This document shows positions 42,089 to 50,603 of a stretch of DNA of 64,000 bases, in pieces. Below the pieces are notes generated by a model. It was not told the origin of the DNA. It saw only the letters and a list, made by a program, of their open reading frames with translations, and did not search any database. The DNA comes from Tepidimonas taiwanensis (lineage in GTDB: Bacteria; Pseudomonadota; Gammaproteobacteria; Burkholderiales; Burkholderiaceae_C): NCBI RefSeq assembly GCF_020162115.1, contig NZ_CP083911.1, positions 1,674,001 through 1,738,000 on the forward strand, written 5' to 3'. The translations under genes were made by a program, and so were the position numbers. Numbering within the stretch: the first letter of the stretch is position 1; each line of letters starts with the position of its first letter.

Positions 42089-44013
42089 GCGGTCGTCTCC
42101 GTCGCGGTGTAAGCTTGGTCGGGACGGTGTACGCTGGTCGGGTAACGCAGACGCAACAAGCGCTGTTCCACCATGGGCTTCAGATAACGACTGCGCAAAC
42201 CGCCGGGATGCCGCCCCAGTAGCACGCCCAGCGCCTCCGCGGTCAGAAAGCGCCCGGTGCACAACGCGATGATCGCCTGTCGCACCTGCTCTGGCGCAGC
42301 CTTGCGCGTTTGTGCCACATTGGCCGCGAGGGCCTGCATCGCCGACCATTCCTCTGGAGAGTGTGCGAAGTCCGGTCGCAAACGTGCGGAGCCCAAGGGG
42401 GAACGTACGGAGTCGGCAGGCAAATGTGCGAAGTCCGGCCCCACATGTGCGAAGTCCGGATCCCAATGTGCGGAGCCGGTGCGTACAGCCTCGTGGCCGT
42501 CAGCCGATGCGTCCTGGCTGCCATGGACGGGCAAGCGGTACGTCGTCCAGCGCCGGCGGTTGTCGGAGACCAACAACCCCTCGGCGCACAGCCGTGCCAG
42601 CGTACGCGTGATGTCCGCGGCATGCGCGTTCAACAGTTCCTGTAGACGGGCGTTGGATACCGCACCCTCCAGCGCTGCGGTGGCCAACGCCTGCAACTCC
42701 GACGACGTCAGCGTCTCCATGCGCGTACCCAGCCAGCGGCGCAACCACTCCAAAGTTTCCACCGGTATCAGGCTCACCATCGGCAAGGTCAACCGGACCC
42801 GGTCGGGCTCCGTGAACAGATCGAGGCGCGGTGCTCGCCAGTGCTGCGTTCGCCACCCCGAACGGATCTTGTCGGCACCGGAACCCGCGCGCTCTCCACC
42901 GCCGATCAGGAGAAACATCTGCTGGAGCGACTTGTTGCGGCACTCACTCACACCCCCTTGGTGGTATTGCCGCAGCGACACCAGCAGTGTCCCCGGGTTT
43001 TCGATCACGAACCGGTCGGGATAGCGCTCGACCACCACGCCTCCGACACCCACGTAATCCGCATGGATCAGGGCGTTGACGAACGCCTCGCGCAGCGCCT
43101 CGTGCGCGGGCGTTTCATCACGCCGCATCTCGCCCTCCAGACGGAAGGGCTGGGGCAATCCCGCGGACAGTTTGGGCCACACCCGCGTGTAGAACTGGAA
43201 CAGATTGGCCTCCCAAGTCCCATCGGGGCAGAGTCGATCGGTCCAACGCAGCGCCGGATCCAGCTTCTCCCGGTAATCGACGAAATAATTTGGAACCGCC
43301 GCCGCGTCGCGCAGGGCCGCATCTTTGCCGAACATCAGCAGCCCCGCGAGTGTCAACCCCTCCTGTCCGGTCACGCGATCACGGCGCCAGCCGCCCAGTC
43401 GTTCCAGCAGATCCTGGTCCGGCAGGGCCAGCCAGGGATGATCACCCTTGACCAAACGCAAGCGCTGGCGGTACTGCAGCAGTGTGGCCGCATCCAGATC
43501 GGACAGACCGAAACCCGGAAGAATGCGCTGATCGACGGGTAACTCGTCGGCATCCGCCAACATCCGGCGGACCTCCACGTCACCAAGCCGGTAGTCACCC
43601 TCATGACGGCGCTGGTAGGTGTTACCCAACGGGTTGCCCCGCAAATAAACCGGCCGTTGGGTGCGGCTGGCGCGGGGAATGGTGACGACGAGTAACGATT
43701 TGCCATCGATGTCGATGACGCGGATATGTCCGGGCTGTACCAGATTGATACTAACCAGCCCGCGGTTGTTGAGCCCATCCCACAGGGCCTTTCGGCAGCG
43801 CGACAACTCTGCGTCCGTCAAGCCTTCGAGCCGAATCCGCCCCTCGTGTTCGACAGCCCCGAGCACCACGACACCCCCCTGCGAATTGGCCATGGCACTA
43901 TAGGTTTCCCAGAAACTGCGCGGCAAGCCACCTTTGGCCGACTTGAACTCCCAGTCGTCCGTCTCGCCCGCAAGCGCCGCGGCGAGGATCCGATCGAGCA
44001 AATCCATGCCCAT
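42085..44013 (-). CDS. AlbA_2/HATPase-domain regulator inside the RM operon
   Basis: A 642-residue protein. Residues about 10-135 are an AlbA_2 (schlafen-type) domain (DDWEFKSAKGGLP ... GGVVVLGAVEHEG). Residues about 300-400 are a GHKL/HATPase_c_4 domain (EALREAFVNALIHADY ... VIENPGTL ... GSGADKI). The C-terminal third has winged-helix elements separated by a heptapeptide tandem repeat (42362-42487). Proteins of this architecture were often called RecG-like regulators. Placed between mod and res and overlapping res by 4 bases, it is probably part of the RM unit, perhaps as a transcriptional or activity control. Confidence 0.8.
   Translation of the reverse strand: MGMDLLDRILAAALAGETDDWEFKSAKGGLPRSFWETYSAMANSQGGVVVLGAVEHEGRIRLEGLTDAELSRCRKALWDGLNNRGLVSINLVQPGHIRVIDIDGKSLLVVTIPRASRTQRPVYLRGNPLGNTYQRRHEGDYRLGDVEVRRMLADADELPVDQRILPGFGLSDLDAATLLQYRQRLRLVKGDHPWLALPDQDLLERLGGWRRDRVTGQEGLTLAGLLMFGKDAALRDAAAVPNYFVDYREKLDPALRWTDRLCPDGTWEANLFQFYTRVWPKLSAGLPQPFRLEGEMRRDETPAHEALREAFVNALIHADYVGVGGVVVERYPDRFVIENPGTLLVSLRQYHQGGVSECRNKSLQQMFLLIGGGERAGSGADKIRSGWRTQHWRAPRLDLFTEPDRVRLTLPMVSLIPVETLEWLRRWLGTRMETLTSSELQALATAALEGAVSNARLQELLNAHAADITRTLARLCAEGLLVSDNRRRWTTYRLPVHGSQDASADGHEAVRTGSAHWDPDFAHVGPDFAHLPADSVRSPLGSARLRPDFAHSPEEWSAMQALAANVAQTRKAAPEQVRQAIIALCTGRFLTAEALGVLLGRHPGGLRSRYLKPMVEQRLLRLRYPTSVHRPDQAYTATETTA
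42362..42487 (-). repeat. Six tandem 21-bp units coding heptapeptide repeats
   Basis: Units begin at 42362, 42383, 42404, 42425, 42446 and 42467. Each starts (plus strand) with a variant of TGTGCGAAGTCCGG. On the coding strand they give repeats of the PDFAHxx type (DFAHVGP, DFAHLPA, DSVRSPL, SARLRP..). The 21-bp length keeps frame when copies are gained or lost. Confidence 0.85.
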
Positions 44014-44017
44014 GGGC

Positions 44018-44239
44018 TCAATCTAGGGGAACCACCTTCAGCGACTCGATCCCCCAGTCGTCGACGATCTTCACCGCGATTTTGCGGTTCTCACCCCCCG
44101 CGAACGGCAGGCTCACCGCGCGGTGGATAGGGACGCAATTGGCCTTGTCTTGCTCGTGTCGCCTGCCAGTGGTCCACCGCGCACGGCGGGTAATGCGGCG
44201 GGAGTTAGAATAGACGATCATGATCTTAGACGCATTCAC
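44018..44239 (-). pseudogene. Chimeric scar: Res-like start fused to a second copy of the Mod 3' end
   Basis: A 73-residue frame. Its last ~32 residues (VSLPFAGGENRKIAVKIVDD, then WGIESLKV) almost repeat the C-terminus of Mod (VSLPFAAGDHRKIAVKIVDD). At DNA level 44034-44131 aligns with 46114-46211 with scattered differences, and homology also includes the stop codon. Its first ~8 codons (VNASKIMI) resemble the Res start (VNTPKTLI). It is separated from the AlbA_2 gene by only 4 bases, the spacing expected if mod once directly preceded that gene. It is a recombination remnant. Confidence 0.7.
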
Positions 44240-44311
44240 GCGGTAACCTTCGTCTCAATGCAGAACTCTCCGGCAAACATCATCATGCATCATGACCGAA
44301 CGACACATAAT

Positions 44312-44929
44312 TCACGAGATACTTTCCATCGATCCAACAAACTCTCGTAACCGACGAACAGCTCGAGCAAGGCTCTCCGAATTGGAACAACCCACTAACG
44401 GACGCCATACCTCTTTTACAAAAAACTGCAAATGCTCATTATAACCGCTACCCGGCTTACCGGCATCAGACTCCGATACCATTTCCACCCGATGAATTCG
44501 ACTACGCGATTTACGAACAAGAGAAAGAATTAACCGCTTTGGATCATCGATTTCATCAGTGCAATGAGGAATTTTAGTCACAGAGACCCCAAAATGAACT
44601 GCGAACTTTTCTCTGTCCGCCAGCACCCAACTTTCGGCCTCTGTAACGGCCAGCCTAAGATAGAATGCACATGACCGAATCTCCAAACTCGACAGCCACT
44701 TCCGAAGCAAATCTCGCACGCAGCGCCCATCGGTATCCGCGATGCACAACACGGGCTGCACATAGCGCGCTTGATTGAGGTAACGCGGCAATGCCGGTAC
44801 CAGTTCTGTGATGCCGCGCTTGTTGATCGGTTCGCCTGCCAACGACCAGCCAGGCATCACTTCCTCCACCAGTCGCTTGCCCAGCGCGCAACACAACGCA
44901 TCTTCGCCAACGACGAGTATCCGCTTCAT
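44312..44929 (-). CDS. TOPRIM-like partner of the AAA ATPase
   Basis: A 205-residue protein. An N-terminal strand ending VVGEDALCCALGKRL followed by VLCIADTDGR gives an E ... DxD pattern like TOPRIM folds in DUF4435/DUF4276-type partners, and AVTEAESWVLAD is a further conserved-looking acidic motif. It overlaps the ATPase gene by 4 bases (ATGA). ATPase plus TOPRIM pairs of this kind (for example PARIS or OLD-related systems) act in phage defence. Codon use is clearly more AT-rich than in neighbouring genes, which fits recent acquisition. I am not sure of the exact family. Confidence 0.6.
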   Translation of the reverse strand: MKRILVVGEDALCCALGKRLVEEVMPGWSLAGEPINKRGITELVPALPRYLNQARYVQPVLCIADTDGRCVRDLLRKWLSSLEIRSCAFYLRLAVTEAESWVLADREKFAVHFGVSVTKIPHCTDEIDDPKRLILSLVRKSRSRIHRVEMVSESDAGKPGSGYNEHLQFFVKEVWRPLVGCSNSESLARAVRRLREFVGSMESIS

Positions 44930-46092
44930 TCGAACAGCCCCAACTGCTCGACCGATTTAGGACACGTTTTGGCAACGAAGACTTCAGCAGGTGTAAGGCC
45001 GTGCTCCATTTGTTCAGTTTCTGCGGGCGTCGGTAGGCGGACGGTCGACCCATTGGGGCCTGGCTCGATCACCAAGATCGTGGCATCCGATACACTGTCC
45101 AACAGCGCCTTACTGTGCGTACTAACGATGACTTGTCGCGAGGTGGCGCGCCGCTTCAAGTCGCGTAACACACGGTCGATGAGTAGTGGAATTCTTCGTA
45201 CCACCTCCTCGTGCAGAGAGAGCTCGGGTTCTTCCAGCAGGAGTAACCCTTCTCCGTCCTGCAAGGCCCAGAGCAGGCCGACGAGACGCAGCGTACCGTC
45301 GGAAAACTGGTTCTCGCGCTGCCATGCGCCCTTATCGCGCCAATGCTTGAAATTCGCCTCGAGATGCCACATACCTGTTACGACATCTTGTTCGAAACGC
45401 AACTCGGAAAAGAGCGGCACGGCTTTATCGAGTGCGGCCCATCGAATTCGCCGCAATCGTGCATCGCGCACCTTTTTCGGGGTAGCTGCAATGCGTTGCA
45501 TCAACCCCTGGCCGAACGGATCCTGCTCCAGCACACGGCCGCTGATCTCGTCGCCGTGTTTAAGTAATTGGGGAACCAAATGTAGATAAGTCGTCGCGCC
45601 GAAAAAATCATATAAATCCCGAAACTCGACATTGGTGGCGATCTGTTCCAGATGCGTCTGGGTGAGCCGTTCCGGGTCCTTACGGTCTTCGTCGTTAGGA
45701 CGGACAACGATCTCACGACCGTTCAGCATGACACGCTCTTGCGTCACGATAGGTCGCTGTTGCCCCTTGCCTTCGGACTTCAGCGCCAACACGTAGTGCC
45801 ATATGTGGGGGGGGCTATGGGCCGTATCGTCCGTTACCTCGACCTCGATGCGGACTTCTGGGTCTCTGCGCGCATGCAGGCTACGCAGGCGGCTTAGTCC
45901 ACCGCAGCGTTCCACCGCCTGCTGCAGGCCGCCGCCCTTGGCTTGCACGATGGTGCGCAAAAAACGGAAAACCTCCAGCAAGTTCGACTTGCCCGCGGCA
46001 TTTGGTCCTAGTACGTAAGTCCTCGGACCGAGCGTGACATCCACCGAACGGAAATTCCGCCAATTTTTTAATATCAATCGGGTAATTTGCAT
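44926..46092 (-). CDS. AAA_21/OLD-like ATPase of a two-gene defence cassette
   Basis: A 388-residue ABC-type ATPase starting MQITRLILKNWRNFRSVDV. Walker A is LGPNAAGKSNLLEVF (about residues 32-46), a signature-like FSDGTLRLVGLL, Walker B LLLLEEPELSLHEE, and the H-loop region QVIVSTHSKALLDSV. This matches AAA_15/AAA_21 ATPases of OLD/PARIS-like systems. It begins 2 bases after the mod stop, so it uses the mod transcript. With the following TOPRIM-like gene it forms an insert between mod and the rest of the RM operon. Confidence 0.82.
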   Translation of the reverse strand: MQITRLILKNWRNFRSVDVTLGPRTYVLGPNAAGKSNLLEVFRFLRTIVQAKGGGLQQAVERCGGLSRLRSLHARRDPEVRIEVEVTDDTAHSPPHIWHYVLALKSEGKGQQRPIVTQERVMLNGREIVVRPNDEDRKDPERLTQTHLEQIATNVEFRDLYDFFGATTYLHLVPQLLKHGDEISGRVLEQDPFGQGLMQRIAATPKKVRDARLRRIRWAALDKAVPLFSELRFEQDVVTGMWHLEANFKHWRDKGAWQRENQFSDGTLRLVGLLWALQDGEGLLLLEEPELSLHEEVVRRIPLLIDRVLRDLKRRATSRQVIVSTHSKALLDSVSDATILVIEPGPNGSTVRLPTPAETEQMEHGLTPAEVFVAKTCPKSVEQLGLFE

Positions 46093-46094
46093 AC

Positions 46095-49000
46095 TCAATC
46101 CTTCAACAGCATTACCTTCAGCGACTCGATTCCCCGATCGTCGACGATCTTCACCGCGATCTTGCGATGATCGCCGGCCGCGAATGGCAGGCTCACCGTG
46201 CCGTGGAACGCCTGCAGTTTGGCTTCGTCCAGCTCCGCGCGGATGTTCTTTTTGAGTTTCTCCCAACCCTCGCCCTTGCCCGCCATCGGGAAGAACACCT
46301 GGCGCGGAAACAGCGAGCGGTCGTCGTAATCGGTGTCGAGCGACCACATCGCGATCTTGCTTTTGCCGCCCGAGACCAACTCGCCCTTGACGGTATCGAA
46401 ATAATCAAAACCGTGCACCTCGACCTCGTACAGGCCGTCCCGGCGGCGGCGCACCTCCACCTCGGGCTGCCCCATGAGCCAGAAGCTCTGGTTGCTGGCG
46501 CGCGCCCTTTTCAGGTCCTCGGTCAGCAGGTCCGGGTTCATCTGCGCCTTGAGCGCCGTGATGCCGCGGATCGCGTCGATGTCCTTGGCCGCCTCCGGGT
46601 CGAAGGCGAAGGCGCAAAACACGATCATCTTCGGCAGCGGAAAGAGCGTGCCGGCCTCGTTCAGGGCGTGCGCCACCTGTCGCTGCTCCAGCGCCGCGTG
46701 CTCGGGACCGAAGCTCACCACCACCCGCTCGCCGGAATCCAGGTGCCCCGCCGCATGCAGGTAGCGGATTGCGGGGTCGCTGGGCAGCGGCTCCAGGTCG
46801 GCGAAGCGCAACACCTGACCGCCCCCGCCACGGATGCCGGTCTTCAGCAGCTCGTCGCGCCATTGGTGTTGCCGACCGCTCTCGCCCAGCCGCGCGACGC
46901 TTGCGTCGGCCTGCGCCGGCCCGAGCGGCTCGTCGAGCGATTTCACTGTCGGGAAGGGCACCGCCTCCACGGTGAACGGCCCGGTGATGCGCAGCTTGTT
47001 TTTGGCCACCGCCGGCTGGTCGTAGAGCAGCTCCTGATCCGCGTGGGCGGCGATCGACGCATCCATCGCGCGCTGCATCGCCTGCCGCGCGGCGTGAAAG
47101 GCCTCGAAGGCGGCGCGGGCCGCTTCCGGCCAGTCGGCCGGGAAGTCGAACGGCACCTCCCATTCGAGCAGGGCGCCGGCCATCACCTCGTCGCCGCAAG
47201 GCAGGGTTTCCTTTTTGCTCGCCGGCAGCGAAAAATCGACGGCCTTGCCCTTGCGCCCGCCTTCCGTCACCACGTAGGGCGCTGGCGGCGCGGCACGCAG
47301 CGCGGCGTTGAGATCGGCCAGCGCCGCCTCGATCGCCGGGTGCATGCGATCGTAGATCGCGTCGATTTCCTGGTTATTAGCAATAGTACTGAGGGTGATG
47401 TAAGGCTGTGCTCTGTAGATGAAGCCGCCTTTGAGCCCCTCGTGCGGGTACTTGAGCTCGTAATAGTCGTAGCTCGCCGTCATCAACCGCTGCTTGGCGA
47501 GTGTGACCGCCACGCGCGAGGTGTCGCAAGTGATCCAGCGTCGGCCCCATTTCTCGGCAACGAAAGCGGTGGTACCGGAGCCGCAGGTCGGGTCGAGCAC
47601 CAGATCGCCGGGGTCGGTGGTCATCAATAGACAGCGTTCAATAACACGGTCAGATGTTTGGACTACGTAGACCTTTTGATCGCTGTAACCAGCAGCAGTA
47701 TCAATCCATGAGTTCTCAAGTTGTACTAGACCAAAATCCGAATGAAATTGGCGAAAATAAGGATTGCTGCCTAAGATGACGAGCCTATTAGCCTTAACTA
47801 GTCGAGCCATGCCGTCATGATGTGTTCGCCAACTCTTTCCGCTAAGCGGGGAGTGGCTATCACCGAGAGCATCAAACACATACGTGCATGAAGGCGTATA
47901 TCCAGATGAGGTAAGCACCGAGCGTTTGAAAATTCTTTGTCTTGCCTCTGCGTTTAGCTCTGCTATTTCTTCCTTGCCGATCTTCTTGAAAATTCCGCCA
48001 CCGCTGTCAAGGAAGCAAAATTCAGGCTCATCCTCAATCTCACGGGCACGATATATCGGTCGATATTTAGTCCTCGACCTGTCCTTCGCGTACCACACGA
48101 TGTAGTCATATACAGATGCGAGCCCCGCTTGGCCTAAAGGGGACATGCTTCTGAAATTTATCTGCGCATAAAAATTATCTATTCCAAAAATCTCATCCAT
48201 CAGTTCCCGAACATGATGGACATTTTCATCAGAAATCTGCACGAAGATGCTGCCGGATTCGTGCAACAGCTCGCGCGCGAGCAACAGCCGGTCGCGCAGA
48301 TAGGTCAGGTAGGAGTGAATGCCCAGCTCCCAGGTGTCGCGGAACGCGCGGATCTGTTCGGGTTCCTGCGTCAGATCTTCGTCGTTGCGGTCTTTCACGT
48401 CCCGCCGGTTGACGAAGGGCTGGAAGTTGCTACCGTATTTGATGCCATAGGGCGGATCGATGTAGATCATCTGCACCCGACCGCGCATGCTCTCCTTTTG
48501 CAGCAGGCTGTTCATCACCAGCAGGCTGTCGCCGGCGATCAGGCGGTTGGCCCAGCCTTTTTCGTGCCGGTAGAAATCAATGGCGTCACGCAGCGGCAGG
48601 TTTTCGAACGGCGCGTTGAACAGCCCGTATTGGAAGGGGCCGGATGACTGCTCGCCCCGGACCTTGCCTTCGCCCTTCATCGCCTTGCGCACCGCGGCCA
48701 GGATGCTCATCGGGTCGATGCGCTCGTGCACGTGCAGGGAGACGGTGTCGACCTCGAAGCTGGTGCGTTCGGCCTTGCCCGCCCAATTGAGATACGGCGC
48801 TTGCAGGCGCTTGAGTTCCTGCAAGGCCGCGCGCATGCGCTCGGCGTCGCCGGACGCCAGCGCGTCGTCGATCAGCGCCTCGATGCGGGCGCGCTGCGGG
48901 TCGAACTGCAGCGCCGGGTCGAGGTGGGGGTCGTAGGTCCAGCGGGTTTTGCCCGCGTCCGGGTCGGTGGCGGGGGTGACCATCCCCACCTCAGGGTTGT

Positions 49001-49475
49001 TCACGCGGCGGTCGCCGTGCCGGTAGGAGAGGATTTGCGCTGGTCCATCGCCCACGCCGCGCGGCGGCCGGCCGACAGCCGCGCGGCCGGCCGTGCTGGT
49101 CCGCCGGGGTGTCGTGGCGGTGGTCGCCGTCGCGGGCGCCTCCACGGGTCGCAGGTCAAAGTCGTCCGGTGGCGCAGAGTGGCTTTCGGACACGGATATT
49201 TCGGCCGGATGGCCGTCTGGCGCAGGCACGGCACGCCGCACGGAGCCGCCACGCCCCTGCCCTTTGACCAATACGCCCTGTGCGACCAGCGTGCCGTGGA
49301 CTTGCCAGTATTCGTCTTCGCTCAGCGTCAGGCCGTCGGTGGCGAGCCGGGCCTCGATCTCGCGCCGCAGCCACACGTTTCCAACCGCTCGACCGTCGCT
49401 GGGCACCAAGGACAGCAAGATGCTGGCGATACGCTGGATTTTGTCGGCCGTTTGACGTGGAGGTGTCGTCGACAC
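46095..49475 (-). CDS. mod: Type III DNA-methyltransferase Mod with N-terminal winged-helix extension
   Basis: A 1126-residue Mod. Beta-class N6-adenine methyltransferase order: DPPY in IYIDPPYGIKYG (about residue 338) precedes the SAM motif DPTCGSGTT (about residue 628). The target-recognition region between them (about 47625-48240) is visibly AT-rich compared with the rest of the gene. The first ~90 residues (DKIQRIASILLSLVPSDGRA ... QGVLVKGQGRGGSVRR) look like a winged-helix module not normally in Mod. I start at GTG 49475 with AGGGG upstream; internal starts near GTG/ATG around residue 180 (VNNPEVGMV) would give a conventional Mod. It methylates the sites that Res would otherwise cut. Confidence 0.88.
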   Translation of the reverse strand: MSTTPPRQTADKIQRIASILLSLVPSDGRAVGNVWLRREIEARLATDGLTLSEDEYWQVHGTLVAQGVLVKGQGRGGSVRRAVPAPDGHPAEISVSESHSAPPDDFDLRPVEAPATATTATTPRRTSTAGRAAVGRPPRGVGDGPAQILSYRHGDRRVNNPEVGMVTPATDPDAGKTRWTYDPHLDPALQFDPQRARIEALIDDALASGDAERMRAALQELKRLQAPYLNWAGKAERTSFEVDTVSLHVHERIDPMSILAAVRKAMKGEGKVRGEQSSGPFQYGLFNAPFENLPLRDAIDFYRHEKGWANRLIAGDSLLVMNSLLQKESMRGRVQMIYIDPPYGIKYGSNFQPFVNRRDVKDRNDEDLTQEPEQIRAFRDTWELGIHSYLTYLRDRLLLARELLHESGSIFVQISDENVHHVRELMDEIFGIDNFYAQINFRSMSPLGQAGLASVYDYIVWYAKDRSRTKYRPIYRAREIEDEPEFCFLDSGGGIFKKIGKEEIAELNAEARQRIFKRSVLTSSGYTPSCTYVFDALGDSHSPLSGKSWRTHHDGMARLVKANRLVILGSNPYFRQFHSDFGLVQLENSWIDTAAGYSDQKVYVVQTSDRVIERCLLMTTDPGDLVLDPTCGSGTTAFVAEKWGRRWITCDTSRVAVTLAKQRLMTASYDYYELKYPHEGLKGGFIYRAQPYITLSTIANNQEIDAIYDRMHPAIEAALADLNAALRAAPPAPYVVTEGGRKGKAVDFSLPASKKETLPCGDEVMAGALLEWEVPFDFPADWPEAARAAFEAFHAARQAMQRAMDASIAAHADQELLYDQPAVAKNKLRITGPFTVEAVPFPTVKSLDEPLGPAQADASVARLGESGRQHQWRDELLKTGIRGGGGQVLRFADLEPLPSDPAIRYLHAAGHLDSGERVVVSFGPEHAALEQRQVAHALNEAGTLFPLPKMIVFCAFAFDPEAAKDIDAIRGITALKAQMNPDLLTEDLKRARASNQSFWLMGQPEVEVRRRRDGLYEVEVHGFDYFDTVKGELVSGGKSKIAMWSLDTDYDDRSLFPRQVFFPMAGKGEGWEKLKKNIRAELDEAKLQAFHGTVSLPFAAGDHRKIAVKIVDDRGIESLKVMLLKD

Positions 49476-49576
49476 GTTGAACCCCTGGATGCAGCGCTCC
49501 CCTCGCGCCCAACTGACGATCGTAACAGGGTTGCCCCGGCGCCGGGCAACCCCAAGCGAAGGCGGGAACCCCGCCG

Positions 49577-49603
49577 TTAGCACTCGATCAAAGAGAGTGC
49601 TAA
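49577..49603 (+). promoter_or_regulatory. CIRCE element (HrcA operator) at the rpoH promoter
   Basis: TTAGCACTC (49577-49585), 9-base spacer, GAGTGCTAA (49595-49603): a perfect match to CIRCE. It overlaps a -10-like TAATAT (49601-49606). HrcA bound here would block rpoH transcription until heat or misfolded protein titrates GroEL. Confidence 0.93.
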
Positions 49604-49640
49604 TATGAACACACAATCACTGATCCGGAGAGGAGGCCCC

Positions 49641-50594
49641 ATGACCGCGATGACCCCTGCCCTGTCGAGCGCCGCGCCGGTACCCGCGCCGGTGTGGTCG
49701 AGCACGTCGCTGACGCTGCCGCCGCTGGGAAATCTGGACGCGTACATCAGCGCGGTCAACCGCATCCCGATGCTCACGGCCGAGGAGGAGCGCGACTGCG
49801 CGCGCCGCTGGCGCGAGCAGCACGACCTGGAGGCCGCGGGGCGTCTGGTGCTGTCGCACCTGCGGCTGGTGGTAGCGATTTCGCGCCAGTACCTGGGGTA
49901 TGGGCTGCCGCAGGCGGACCTGATCCAGGAGGGCAATATCGGCCTGATGAAGGCGGTCAAGCGCTTCGATCCCGCGCAGGGCGTGCGGCTCGTGAGCTAC
50001 GCGGTGCACTGGATCAAGGCCGAGATCCACGAGTTCATCCTGCGCAACTGGCGCATGGTCAAGGTCGCGACCACGAAAGCGCAGCGCAAGCTGTTCTTCA
50101 ACCTGCGCGCGCTCAAGCGCGACCTGCGCGCGGGCGCGGCCGACGAGGATGCCGTGCGCGAACGCCTGAGCGACGCCGAAATCGACGTCGTCGCGCGCGA
50201 GCTCAAGGTCAGCCGTGACGATGTCATCGAGATGGAAACCCGCCTGTCGGGCGGCGACGTCGCGCTCGATCCGCTGCCGGGCGACGACGGCGAAGACACC
50301 CACGGCCCGATCGCCTACCTGGCCGACCACCGCCACGAGCCGACCGCGGTGCTGGAGGCGCGCGAGCGCGAGCTGCTCGCCAGCGAAGGCATCGAGCGCG
50401 CGCTCGCGCAACTCGACGAGCGCTCGCGCCGCATCGTCACCGCGCGCTGGCTGCAGGTCAACGACGACGGCAGCGGCGGCGCGACGCTGCAGGAGCTGGC
50501 CCATGAGTATGGCGTGAGCGCCGAGCGCATCCGCCAAATCGAAGCGGCGGCGCTAAAAAAATTGCGCAAGGCGCTGGAAGCGTACGCGGCGTGA
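49641..50594 (+). CDS. rpoH: Heat-shock RNA polymerase sigma factor
   Basis: A 317-residue sigma-32. Region 2 is visible in LSHLRLVVAISRQYLGYGLP, DLIQEGNIGLMKAVKRFDP and SYAVHWIKAEIHEFILRNWR. The RpoH box is present as ATTKAQRKLFFNLRALK, and region 4 in LQELAHEYGVSAERIRQIE. I choose ATG 49641 because GAGGAGG lies just upstream; the in-frame ATG at 49605 lies inside the CIRCE/-10 region and has no ribosome site. It directs transcription of heat-shock genes. Confidence 0.93.
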   Translation: MTAMTPALSSAAPVPAPVWSSTSLTLPPLGNLDAYISAVNRIPMLTAEEERDCARRWREQHDLEAAGRLVLSHLRLVVAISRQYLGYGLPQADLIQEGNIGLMKAVKRFDPAQGVRLVSYAVHWIKAEIHEFILRNWRMVKVATTKAQRKLFFNLRALKRDLRAGAADEDAVRERLSDAEIDVVARELKVSRDDVIEMETRLSGGDVALDPLPGDDGEDTHGPIAYLADHRHEPTAVLEARERELLASEGIERALAQLDERSRRIVTARWLQVNDDGSGGATLQELAHEYGVSAERIRQIEAAALKKLRKALEAYAA

Positions 50595-50603
50595 CCGGTC
50601 GCT

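Noticed and set aside
42089..42466. N-terminal extension of Res
   Set aside because: It is the out-of-frame reading of the 21-bp repeats and the AlbA_2 gene; GTG 42088 gives the family-like start.
42362..42487. CRISPR-like array
   Set aside because: The 21-bp units are contiguous with no spacers and lie in a coding frame.
39209..49475. BREX, DISARM or type I RM interpretation of the island
   Set aside because: Only Mod and Res of type III are present, with no specificity subunit, PglX/PglZ or DrmA/B-like genes.
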